NCBI RefSeq assembly: GCF_001638985.1
Contig: NW_017265170.1
Span: forward strand, 124,001-188,000
Direction of reading: 5' to 3'
Origin: Phycomyces blakesleeanus NRRL 1555(-)
Lineage: Eukaryota > Mucoromycota > Mucoromycetes > Mucorales > Phycomycetaceae
DNA length: 64,000 nt
The notes below the pieces were generated by a model. The model was given only the letters and a program-made list of their open reading frames with translations. It ran no database searches and was not told the origin of the DNA. Position 1 is the first letter of the stretch; the number at the start of each line of letters is the position of its first letter. Positions 12,695-22,873 of the stretch are shown here, piece by piece. The translations under genes and the position numbers were made by a program.

Positions 12695-14039
12695 CAGACC
12701 CATACAATAAATGAAAGAAAAAAGTTTAAACTCAACTAAATAGAACATCTTTAATGCAAAGTTGTTGTGCTTTTTTTAAAAACTCTTCTCATTCAAATCT
12801 CACAATGTCTCAACAAATCAATAAAAGTATTCCTAACAAACAAAAAAAGCTTTCAGATTATGAAAAAGGACTTATTATTGGTGATGCTCTCCATAATATT
12901 TCATTGACTGCCATTTTGGAGAAGACAGGCATACCCATGACAACTGTACATAGCACAGTTCAAAGATGGAAACAGAATGGCACGCCATTAACAGAAAAAC
13001 GCCAAAAACGTCCATAAATTCTGGGTGAGAGAGATTTACACCAGCTTAAAAACAAAATAAAGAAAGATCGTAATGCCACACTTGGAGAACTCACAAACGT
13101 CATGAGACTCATGATTGGCAAGTACATTTGCAAAAATACCATCTGCAAAGCTATTTGTAAGATCGGAATGTCTTCTTGCCATCCTGTGTTTAAGCCAAGG
13201 CTATCCAGAACACATAAAAAGAAACGATTGTTGTTTGCTAAACGTTGCAAAGAAACCAATCAAAGATGGGATTGTGTGATTTGGAGCGATGAGTCTCACT
13301 TTATGGTTTTCCCAAAGGATGGAAACCTTAGAATTTGGCGCTTTCCTCTGGAGAAGTTCAAGTCTGATTGTATCATGCCTAGAGTACAGTTTGAAGGTGG
13401 TTTGGTGATGGTTTGGGGCTGTGTGTGGGCAGGAGGAGTAGGCCCACTAAAAACAATTATTAACAGCCTTGACCAATTTGGCTATATAAACCTTTTGGAA
13501 AGAAAGTTGCTCCCATTTTATGGTTGCCTAAGTGAAAGACATGACGGGGAGTTTATTTACCAAGAATACAATGCTCCTTGTCATAAGTCAAAACTTGTTG
13601 AGAACTGGAAAAAGACCCATAATGTACCAATCATGGAATGGCCGCCGAATAGCCCAGATCTCAGTCCTATTGAGAACCTATGGGCTCATTTGGGTCGGAT
13701 GGTAAGGGCAAGAGTACCAGCTCCAAGAACTATTAAGGAGCTAGACAAGGTTATCCGTGAAGAATGAAAGAAAATACCGGTTGCAGTATGCAAGGCCTAC
13801 TGCATATCTATGCCAACTCGCATAGCCCATATGAAGAAAGCCCGTGGTGATGTTACTAAATATTAAACTTTCAATAAAAATTATTTTTCTTAATATTTAA
13901 AGGTTATATATTCTTATTCCAATGATTTTAAAAGTGGTTTCTTAAGTAAAAGTAGACAAACAATGAAGAGAGAGTTAAGGATGTTATTTTTTCACTTTGG
14001 CGGAAGCTAAAATTTTCTTTCATTTAATTGATGAGACTG
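12695..14039 (+). mobile_element. Tc1/mariner element with TA target duplication
   Basis: The element starts CAGACCCATACAATAAATGA and its other end, read inward, is CAGTCTCATCAATTAAATGA, a matching imperfect inverted repeat that continues through AAGAAAA. TA is present on both sides (12693-12694 and 14040-14041). Joining the flanks at one TA rebuilds an intact minisatellite unit (GAAGTATATA then TCTTCCA), which confirms the borders. Total 1,345 bp with a single transposase gene. Confidence 0.9.
12805..13866 (+). pseudogene. Tc1/mariner transposase, catalytic Asp lost and two stops
   Basis: One frame of 353 codons runs from ATG 12805 to TAA 13866, the usual size of a Tc1-family transposase. 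The N-terminal half has the HTH region (LSDYEKGLIIGDALHNISLT, then TTVHSTVQRWK). Catalytic blocks: VIWSDESHF (first Asp, about residue 160), then IYQEYNAPCH where the family has QDNAPCH, so the second catalytic Asp is replaced by Tyr, and WPPNSPDLSPIENLW (Glu of DD34E). TAA at 13015-13017 and TGA at 13765-13767 interrupt it; the second sits where Trp is expected. The product would be a nuclear cut-and-paste transposase; this copy is dead by three independent lesions. The start was chosen over an upstream ATG (12754) because the MSQQ..KKLS context fits family length. Confidence 0.9.
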
Positions 14040-14220
14040 TATCTTCCATCAGCATCCAAAGCTTATTATTCTATCCCGTATCTAACATGCATTTTATTGG
14101 ACATTCACTTCGTTTCTCTTTAAAAGTCAATTGAAGAAGTATATATTCTCTACTAGTACCCAAAGTTTATTATTCTATCCCATACCTGGCACGCATTTTA
14201 TTGGACATTCACTTCATTTG
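14040..14220. repeat. Minisatellite, right part
   Basis: Continuation of the array at 12476-12694 on the other side of the Tc1 insertion: two more units with TTATTATTCTATCCC, CATTTTATTGGACATTCAC and TCTTTAAAAGTCAATTG. Confidence 0.75.
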
Positions 14221-14471
14221 CAACTCAAATGGATTCTGTTCATTGATCCAAAAAGTGTACTTTTTGTTTGTTTATTTATAGATAGTGTATGGGAAATAGT
14301 TTATTGATGTTTATTGTTTTTTTGAAAAAAAAATTCTTGAAATATATTCTCTAATAATATGCTCTAATTCTTGGGTATACAATACTATTTATTTTTAAAT
14401 TGTGTATTTGCTTTGAATATCAACATTGGATATTGATATTCATTTATATAGATATTAATATTATGGCTTAC

Positions 14472-14962
14472 CTTTTAAAATGAAGAAGCAGAAAGACAAA
14501 AAAGCTCCTTTGGATTTTACGAAATTAATATCAATCAATTTAAATAAATACCACATGTCTATGGAGTGAGTGATATTATTTTTGTTTTTTCTAAAGAATG
14601 TATGAGAGATATAAGTATCTAATGAAGACATAAAATACATATAGATAAAGTTAGCACTAACACAATTCTCTGCATATTTAAAGAATATTAGATTAAATAG
14701 AAAATATATTGACATTATGCTTAGTAAAAGAAGATATTGATTATAGTAAGTTTATGTACCATGCCAAGTTTTTTTCCCATCTATATAACATTAGAGTAAG
14801 AAAGGTGACATGGTAAATCTGAAAAGTACATAATAATGATAAGTATATAAAGTTTATGTAAACAATCAATATATTTTTTTTTAATATTTGAACTTACCAA
14901 GTCTATTGCGACTTAAAGATTTCAAAGTGAATCATCATTGTAATGTCTCATTGTCATAAAAG
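14472..14962 (-). pseudogene. Element A gene 3 remnant (unknown protein)
   Basis: Best evidence is the exon 14618-14554: it follows an AG, has the same phase as the 68-nt exon of elements B and C but is one codon shorter (65 nt), and encodes TYISH...HSIDM where B has EPPSH...SVIDM. Upstream, ACCATGTCACC...TTACTCT (about 14840-14815) matches the B block ACCATATCGCC...TTACTCT at 20352, here with a stop. A segment at 14962-14898 ends in a GTAAG donor at the position of the 66-nt exon. The last exon is not recognised, perhaps lost to the minisatellite and Tc1. Function unknown. Confidence 0.35.
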
Positions 14963-15149
14963 CTGATCATGTCTAGTAATCAAAAGTCACTGATCAGCAA
15001 TGAATCATAAAATATATTTTATGTCTTTATTTATCTTTGTGAGCTAATACACTCTGATAACTGTTGTGAAAAATCTAAGATATTTTGTGAAGTAAGTGTC
15101 TTTAGAAATATCAAGAGTTATTTAAAGTAAAGTAAAAAAAAAAGAAACA

Positions 15150-15290
15150 AAGTATATATATAAAATTCTTACTACAGCTTTAAAAAGAATAAGAAAAGTA
15201 AACAAAAAGACAAGGAAAGAGAGAAAAAATAAAAGAAAAAAAGAAAAAAGAACAAAAAGAAACAGGCAGAGTAAATCAAATAAAACTCAT
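15150..15290 (+). promoter_or_regulatory. Purine-rich tract in the divergent gene 3 / accessory intergenic region (A)
   Basis: About 100 bp nearly free of pyrimidines on the plus strand (AAAAGAATAAGAAAAG, GACAAGGAAAGAGAG and similar). Equivalent tracts occur at the same place in B (about 20595-20690) and C (about 51420-51530). Position between two divergent genes suggests a promoter or 5' UTR element; this is inference. Confidence 0.4.
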
Positions 15291-15912
15291 TCAATTCTCA
15301 GAATTTATTAGGGTCTATTATAAATTAAAGTATGTGTCTCTAACTCCTTTTTTTTGCCACTATAAACTCAATAGATTCTTGAATTCGGGTTTTGATGTAG
15401 TATATCACATATAATCTATGGAGATATACTAAAGAAGTGTCGAAATTAAAAATTATTATGTTTAAAGTATAGTAGCTAGAGGAATAATATATATGATTCT
15501 TGAATAAAAGACTGTCTTCTTTAGGCTACATATAAGCAACTATGAGGATAATTATTTTACATCTCATATATCCAGTAATATGTTTAGAATTATGCTTATC
15601 ATCTAAAACAAATGAATCCAACACAAAATATATGTAACCAAACCTGGTAGGCTTTATTCCAAACGAATTCAATCATTACTGGTTATTGTTAAGTACCAAC
15701 TTGAGCTGTCAGTGTCAGTTCTGAAACATAAGAGGTATTTAAAGCCAATGTTTTATTTTATTTTTCAACTTCTCTGATACTCTCACTCTCACTCTTACCG
15801 TAACTTATTTTGTATGCCTTTATATTTTATTTAATATATAGAAAATAGTTCATTTCATTATAAATCAATTTCTGTTGTGTTATTTTTTTTACTAATGTCA
15901 ATGTATAGAAAA

Positions 15913-17155
15913 ATGTCTTCAAACTCTACCAGAAACTCAACCCGCAGAGGAAGAGGAAATGCTGGACCTTCTGTACATAGTGTTGCTGCTGGTCATGTTC
16001 AGCAGGCAAACATCACCCCAAGATCCCAAGCTGTCAACCAGGTGACAGATTCTGAACTAGAAAACAGAATTATTGATCTCTTGGTTGCCATCCAATCCAG
16101 AGTTGGCAATGTCTATGACAATGACAACGCAAGTACTATTGCAATCCTTGATGTCATTAATACTCAACAGCTCAGTGCTGTCTCTCATGCGCCTGCAAGT
16201 GGTTCTGTACTGATTCCTTTAACAGGGCAGAATCCTTCTAACAAAATGAATGTGATCGTTCTAGTAAGTGTGTGCTTGTTGTTTTGTGATATCACATCAT
16301 CTAAAAGAAAAATAAAAATAGAGATTCATCAATGAAAGAATGTGGAAGAGAAACTTCATCTCTAATGACCTGGTGCTAATTGCTGAAAACGAGGCCAAGA
16401 AGAGATGGAACACTAATGAAAGAAGTGACCACTTTGACAATGTTGAGGTCATCAACTACTTGAGAGATTATATTCTCTCTCAGCCAATGACTGCTAGTGT
16501 TTGGTCTGGACTTGTAGTTGAAAAAATAAAAAACAACTATAAGTACATTTACTGGATAGTGAACATGACTTCTGCCCAAGCAACAGCCAAAAACCGTAAA
16601 GCATGCTCCAACAGTAGATGCGTAGAGGTAATTATATCAACTATAAAAAAAGAATCTTTTTGTAATATGTTCTTGTTTAATTTTTTTTTAGATTCACTTG
16701 CACCATCTTAGAGTTTATAATGACAATTGGCAGATCATTGATCGCAAGATGGGGTACAAGCAGGGTAACCTGGATGAGAAGGCCTATGAGTGTTACATTG
16801 AGAAAGATGTGATGTCAGATAGAGAATCTGACAGTAAGGTGATCTCTCCAGAGTACAAGTAGCATACTCTTCAGATTGCTTGTCCAAGCTGGAGGAGCAA
16901 TGAGGTAATTTTCTTAGAATAAAAAGAATGATTTGATAAGAAAGAACTGAATACTAAAAAAAAACTTCAATAAAATAAATATAGCTCAACAGACTCCTTG
17001 GCATAAGTGATAAGATAATGCAAACCAATGATGAGCTGCAGGTGACAACAACGTCAAAGTCACAGATGATCAGGTACCTGACATCCATTAAAGATACATC
17101 TGTGCCACATCATCTGTCTGCCATGATCCCTGAATGGGCAATCCAAAATAAATAA
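15913..17155 (+). pseudogene. Element A accessory gene (4 exons, unknown function)
   Basis: Exons 15913-16263 (117 codons), 16322-16627 (102), 16692-16904 (71) and 16985-17155 (56 plus stop), all in phase 0 with GTAAG/GTAAT donors and AG acceptors. The ATG follows a TATAG that could be the acceptor of a 5' UTR intron, as in B and C. Exon 1 starts basic and Ser/Gly-rich (NSTRRGRGN). Exon 2 has NFISNDLVLIAENEAKKRW; exon 3 ends in CPSWRSNE; exon 4 ends in MIPEWAIQNK. These signatures recur in B, C and (exon 4) D. One TAG at 16860-16862 breaks it. The stop lies 115 bp from the end of the convergent transposase. It could be a DNA-binding partner of the transposase, but no known domain is recognised. 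Confidence 0.7.
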
Positions 17156-17269
17156 AATAAATATTATTCCCTTTCTTTCTCTCTTTTTGTTTTATTTTAT
17201 ATACAAATAAAAGTCATTGAATATTATTAAAAAGGAAAAAAAGTTAGATAGTAATTATATATACATATA

Positions 17270-19156
17270 TTAGGAATTGATTTTTCTAGGTAAAGGAATT
17301 ATAAGCTTCTTATTGACTTTTTGTTTTGTTTGGAAGTCTACAATTGCAACAGGAAGGAGAAAGCAATGTACAGGCAATATGCTTTGGAAATCAGGTGCAG
17401 AAAATGCGGGATCCCAAACTTCCACACCTTCAAGTTGTCTACTTGTTACTTGCGAAGTCTTGCACCACTTTATGTATGCAAATGTATGCTGGCTACTTTG
17501 GAGGTTTCCGTGATGCGGAGTTGAAACGAGTGGACTAAATGAATGAACAAATAGATACTGAATCTCACCAACATACATGTACTTTGCTCCATTTCGCCCT
17601 TCAATAAGCATAGCTTGTACATAAGATCCACGCCTGTTTGTTCCCTTACATCTTTTGAAGACCTGACCTAGAAGATCAATAGATTTCAGGGTTTTAATTC
17701 AGTCATTGACGAAAGTCATTCTATTGATGCTGTCTTTGCAGCTAGAGATGGTGGGATCATTATATACAACCTGGTAGTACTCTACCAAACAATTGTATTT
17801 CTGTCTTGGCATTGTTTGGAAAGTTTTTTTTCAGAGGAAGGGTGGATGTAGGCAAGGGCTCGTTACCACAAATTGACAGATATGGGTTTTCTGCAGCATC
17901 AAGAAAATCCAGAAGAGAGAATATATTGTAAATGTCTGTTGTATTTATGTGGGAAACAGTATTACTAAGTGTATTTACTGATTTGCTGAAAATGCTGGAG
18001 CAATCAAATGGGTTTGCTGTCTTCAACAAATCACAAACAATATTGCCTTTCCAAGTATCTTCAATGAAGGCTTTCATATATGTTATTTCAAAATCTGTAC
18101 AATGATTTGTTTTGAAATTCTTTAGAACACTGTTATATTGCTTAAGACTGAACAACTAGTATCTGTACACAGGTCCAAAGTTGGTAAGTGTTTGCTGGAG
18201 ATGAAGGTGAAGGTGCATATTAGGAGAGAGTAGATTACAGCTGTAAATATGCTGACAGCCTTGACAAAACTTCTCTAATGATACATGTGCTTTTTTTATA
18301 TTATCTCAAGAAATGCTGTGCTTACTGAGTTGCTGACACGTGTCCACAAAAAATATCCAGTTTTTATACATTCTTGGTGTCAAGACATCTTTCAGCACAA
18401 CTGGAGAGTATATGAGGCACCACAACTTCCACTCGTCTGCCTTTATGAAAGGGAATCCCTTTGCGATCTTGGTCTTCAATACGGTGTAATCCAGCAGCAA
18501 CACCATTTTCTCAACAACCTTTTGCATAGCAACAAGTTTTTTGTTGTCAATTACTCCATCTGCTAACCATTTCTCCATCATTCTTTTGGCAGTGCCCAAG
18601 AAGAGTGTGCATTAGATCAATGATTGTGTAGCAAACAGCATCAAAGTATTGAAGACGATGCAGTTCAGACCAGCAAACACCATTTTCTACTTCAAGACAA
18701 TGTCTTTCAGTTTGAGTAGTTGCATTTCTCCAGACCTCAGCATCCTTATGATTATCATTCTTAGTGCAAAGGAGTTACTTTGAGAAATCAAATCCGGAGT
18801 AATCAACAGAACTTTTTCCAGCTAATTGAGAGAATTGATGGGAGCACTTGGGACGTACATTAGTACTCGTATAGGATGTGAATCCACACACTTTCCTAGC
18901 AGCGGGAATGTCGCAAGCAACCATGAGGAGGGCAGCATGAACAGAAGTACCATGCGGGCAGTCATTTGTCTTGATCTTGATGCTGGTATACAGCTTTTCC
19001 AACTCGTCTACCAAGGGCTTCGGATAACTGTTGATTTCAGATGTCTTTGCTTCTTTTGAACCAGACATCAATCCAACAAGAATCACATTTTCCTTTTTGA
19101 ATTGGATATCATGAGGAAGATTATTTACAGCAAGGTAAACAGTATCACAAGAATAC
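17270..19156 (-). pseudogene. Element A transposase, C-terminal part
   Basis: This is the 3' part of a Tnp2-like transposase whose 5' part lies at 26373-27658 on the far side of element B. It begins at the B junction with YSCDTVYLAVNNLPHDIQFK, continues ACDIPAARKVCGFTS, DYSGFDFSK (then a stop where Trp is expected), ENGVCWSELHRLQYFD, IIDLMHTLFLGTAKRM (family: IDPMHNLFLG), KADEWKLWCLIYSPV, NMHLHLHLQQTLTNFGPVYRY, and ends with KKLIIPLPRKINS at 17270. Stops and at least one frameshift (near 17,750) break it. The fragment alone would look like an independent truncated gene; the join across B shows it is half of one. It converges on the accessory gene. Confidence 0.85.
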
Positions 19157-19632
19157 CACTGGAAAAGAGGCGCGGTTTTCTTATGTGTAAAACTGTAATT
19201 AATTATGTGAAAATACCAGGTTTTACAATGCGATTAGATAGTTTTTACAAGTGTATGAAGCTGGCTTACTCATAGGTAGTAAGACCAACTTTCGAACATA
19301 GGAAAAGGTCAGAACAGCAGGATAGTAGGATGTGTTTGCATTTTCTGTATATGGGTTTTTACCACATGCACTAAAACAGCAACTCAGAATTATGTTTTGT
19401 TGTAATATATCCTACCGCTTTCCAATTAAAAGAACGATAAATGAAAGATCGATTATACAGATATGCCAGTTTTTACATTGTTTAATTTATGGATATGCCA
19501 GTTTTTACAGGGTTTTGTTGTATTTGAATTTATTTTATCCAATCTTAGAGACTTCTTCTTGTACTGTTTGCTTCCATACACTTCTCCGATCTTTAATTTA
19601 TTTATAATAATTATTGGTTTATTTTGTTTTTA

Positions 19633-20481
19633 TTAGAAAGAAAAGAATATTCTTAGGTTTATAGTACAGTGGTTATATTTAATATTCAGGAACGTTCTGG
19701 CTGGTGTTCTATCCTTCATATAATTTGAAATGGCCAATGTTCTGATAAAACAAGTATTCTCCAAACAGTATCTCTCAGAGAAAAGCCCAGTTGTGTGTTG
19801 CTTGCTTGTAAATGGTTGTTCTATGAAATTAGAAAAGTGTTAGCTGTTTGAACAAGAAATCGTGGATATTAAGAATATATATATATGTAATTATGCTTGC
19901 AATATAATAGCTTACCAGAGACAAAAAGAAAAGGCGTCATGAATACGAACCATAGTACTCAATATACTTTATTTGGCTATAAAAATGCTGAAAAAAAATT
20001 ATTTTTTGTGAACTGTGTGGTAGAATATTTCATTTACCTACCCGAAGCAAAAGGATTTATTTGCAGATCAAGAGAGTACATAGGAGACGCTAATATTGTC
20101 TTCAGTAAATGATATACATTAATATACAAAATAAATAATATTGTTATATGTACAAAAAAAATTACCATGTCAATGACACTCATATAAAATGAAAGTTCTT
20201 GATTCGCGATGTGCTCATGAGAGGGAGGTTCATCTATAATAGAAATTATGTTAAGCCGTATGCTTATTAAAAAGAGATAGATTGAAATAAAATAAAATAT
20301 TACTGTGTTCATAACTGTGTTTAATAGTAGAGAGTAATTTCGGCGATATGGTCTATACAAAAGAAAGGAAAAAGTCAGAATAATTTTATAGGATGATGGC
20401 ATAAAGTATATTTACTAATCTTAGCTAATCCGGATGGACATTGTGAAGGGGATGCATCAGAAGGTAACAAAACGCGAGTGT
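19633..20481 (-). pseudogene. Element B gene 3 (multi-exon, unknown function)
   Basis: Coding-looking exons on the minus strand: 20481-20416 (66 nt, LLPSDASPSQCPSGLAK), about 20352-20296 (TISPKLLSTIKHSYEH), 20233-20166 (68 nt, EPPSHEHIANQELSFYMSVIDM), 20099-20038 (62 nt, MYSLDLQINPFASG) and 19820-19633 (SKQHTTGLFSERYC...NYMKDR, then stop). Element C has the same exons with the same lengths (66, 68, 62) and recognisable residues (SDAFSSQC, VIDMV, ILA..DLQI.LFA.G, SKLHITG.FER, MKD). Differences between copies often fall in third codon positions in the 20352 block, which argues for protein selection in the past. The start codon and the phase between the first two blocks are unresolved. No known domain is recognised. 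It is divergent from the accessory gene. Confidence 0.45.
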
Positions 20482-20516
20482 CTGTAGTAATAGAAAACAA
20501 TTATTATCATTTTAGT

Positions 20517-20551
<35 letters not shown>

Positions 20552-20594
20552 AGAATAAGATATCTTACCAAGAAAATCTGTGAATATAATAAAT

Positions 20595-20690
20595 GTTGGA
20601 AAGAGAGAAAAGAGAGAAAACTTGTAAATGAAAAAAAAAACAAAAAGAACAAAAGACCAAAGGGCCAAAAGGCCAAAAGACAGAAATTAT
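20595..20690 (+). promoter_or_regulatory. Purine-rich tract between divergent genes (B)
   Basis: GGAAAGAGAGAAAAGAGAG and following A/G/C-only sequence with repeated AAAGGCC-like steps lie between gene 3 and the accessory gene. A (TA)n run (about 20517-20544) lies just left of it; element C has a comparable (TA)n run (51851-51869) in the same intergenic region. Probable shared promoter or leader region, by position only. Confidence 0.4.
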
Positions 20691-20995
20691 ATATTGGATT
20701 GAGTTGAAAAAAGCATGTTCAAAGCCGATTTGCACCCCATTAATTCCAGGAAGTATTAATAGAGATACGCGTATTAAAGAAATCCTGAGTATTTACAGCA
20801 ACAAGTGTAATATAATAAATGGGTTCTTGCTTTTACTTTTACCATCTTTCCATTAACTATACTTTATTCTTTCGCTTAACACCTAACTTCTTTTGTATGT
20901 TAATAACACTCTATATATACAATGAATAGATATATAAAACAAATATAATTAACAATCAACTCATGTATAACATTTTATTAGATAGCTTTCAGACC

Positions 20996-22855
20996 ATGGT
21001 TAACAATCGTCAGTCAATTGCCCCAGCTCCATCCCCGGAATATACTGAGCTTTTAAGAAGGCTCACCGCTATGGAGGAAAGTCTCAAGACCATGGATTCA
21101 AACATTGGCATTGTCATCAAGGGGAACAAAGATTCATTGGAAATACTTGATAGCATTGCTGATGCCTCTGGAGAACTTCTTGCAGTTATTGCTCCTACCA
21201 CTATACCTGCTTCTGCTTCTGTCCCTTTCGCAGCTTCTTCCATTAGTTCTACTCTGGATTGGTATACAACACCTTCTGAGGCTTTTTTTGGTATCTCTTC
21301 TGCTGCTCCTTCTGTTGCTCCTTCTGTTGCTCCTTCTGTTGCTCCTTCTGTCACTCCTTCTGTCACTCCTTCTGTTGGTCCAGTGGTTCTTACTGGTGCA
21401 AACGCTGGTGAACTTAGTAAACAGGATCGCACTAGAGTTTTAGTAAGTGTTGAGATGTACAGTAGTTCATCAACATAATATCTCACACTAAGTATAGGCT
21501 CTTATCTGAGGAGAGTTGAAGAAACACAACTTCAAATCAAATAAGCTGGGACTAGTTGCAGCTAACAACAGCAAGTGCAGTTGGGATGTTAATGTTGATT
21601 ACAGACTTCCACCTAACAGACAGCTGATGCATGACCTTCATGCATACCTGGCTCCAAAGGTTGTTGGGACTAGTGTTCGACAGGCTGATATTAGCAATTG
21701 TATCTACACAAACTTTTGTGGAACGAGATGCCAAGTCAAGGAATCCTATGAAGCGCGCAAAAAGACAAATTCTTGGTCAAGAAAAGCAGGTCGAGAGACC
21801 GATGTATGTTAGAAGTATATTTTGATTGCAAATTAAATGTATTCATATTAATACATTTATAAACTAGCATTTTGACTGTTGCGAGCTGACCTACCATACA
21901 TTCAAGGCTGAAATTAATGTTGTTGTAAATGAGTATTGACTACTGCTGTAATTGAGAATAAGTCTGAAGGAAATAATATAAGATCTCAGCTATTCCAGTC
22001 AAAGGTGTCTACCAATTACTTTATTATTTAACACACAGGTTTAGCATGCATGATAGTGATTATATTTCATATGATGATATCACCATAATATGGGATACAT
22101 CAGTGGATTATTATAAGCATAATTATAACTCATAAACACATTTACTTTCAATGTTAATACTTCATTGGGACTACACACATTTGTATAATTAATCATACAT
22201 TAATTATCCCAAGATCACGTTGCTCTGATTAAGGCTCAGATAGAATCGATTACCTGACCCCAGTCATATAATTTCCCCAATCCAAAACAATATAAATAGC
22301 AGTAGTAGTTCAGTGTAGGAATCTGGTCAAACTTTGATATAAAATCCTTTCTCAATAAACAAAACCTTCACAAGTTCTCACAAATCTTTGTCCCTAATCT
22401 CAAATCTTCAATTCTTCCTCTTAAAAACTTCTTCAACTTCAACCAACACAACAGATGTGAAGGTGGGTAAGAGCTGCGACAGACTCTTACAGAAAGAAGC
22501 AATGACTGAGGGCGAATCTGAAGACAATATGCCTGGAGTCTCGAGCAACTGTGCGATTCGTACAGTGCATCCAAGTTGGAGAAGCGATGAGGTAATTTCT
22601 TTTGTTTACATTATTGTATATAGCTTTTTTTTTGTTTTTTTATGGATTTAAATGAAACAGAACTTTGATTAATCACTTATTTGTATTTAGTACAATCACT
22701 TTCTTGTGGTTGTTGATGATTTTATAAGTAATCACATGGACTTCAATTCGGGTCAGATGTTGAAGAGGTCCTTTGGTAGAGATGCTGTTTTAGCAGTCCC
22801 GCCTAGATTGACGTCCCTTCTCCCTCACTGGGCTTTTAGAGATGAGTTTCAATAA
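20996..22855 (+). pseudogene. Element B accessory gene, split by a solo LTR
   Basis: Exons 20996-21442 (149 codons), 21498-21803 (102), 21868-22591 (62 once the LTR and one target copy are removed) and 22691-22855 (54 plus stop), all phase 0. The ATG after TTTCAGACC was preferred to the ATG at 20963 because the sister copies also start right after an acceptor-like AG. Exon 1 has a likely coiled coil (LLRRLTAMEESLKTMDSN) and a low-complexity run of repeated AP-S-V units. Exon 2: NFKSNKLGLVAANNSKCSW. Exon 3 ends HPSWRSDE. Exon 4 ends LLPHWAFRDEFQ. Exon 2 contains a TGA (21507-21509), and the 533-bp LTR sits in exon 3. The stop is only 18 bp from the nearest possible end of the convergent transposase. 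Function unknown; transposase partner by synteny. Confidence 0.72.
21921..22453 (+). mobile_element. Solo LTR of a 533-bp family, in accessory exon 3
   Basis: Starts TGTTGTAAATGAGTATTGAC and ends CAACCAACACAACA. A TATAAATAG box (about 22290) and TCAATAAAC give a plus orientation. Flanks are AATGT (21916-21920) and GATGT (22454-22458), a 5-bp duplication with one substitution. Removing the LTR and one flank gives EINVKVGKSCD, which aligns without a gap to EINTLMGKDCE-like sequence of element C (DINTLMGKDCE). The copy at 36884-37416 has the same length. Confidence 0.93.
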
Positions 22856-22873
22856 ATTTTGTTTTCTTATCCT

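Noticed and set aside
14461..14715. 84-residue protein
   Set aside because: Reads through intron sequence; only the 65-nt exon portion has counterparts in B and C.
20034..20402. Single 122-residue membrane protein
   Set aside because: The frame reads through introns; splitting at GT-AG sites gives short exons matching element C exactly in length.
21010..21486. 158-codon minus-strand frame with repeated TEGA units
   Set aside because: It is the complement of the low-complexity AP-S-V repeat in accessory exon 1; no homologue in element C.
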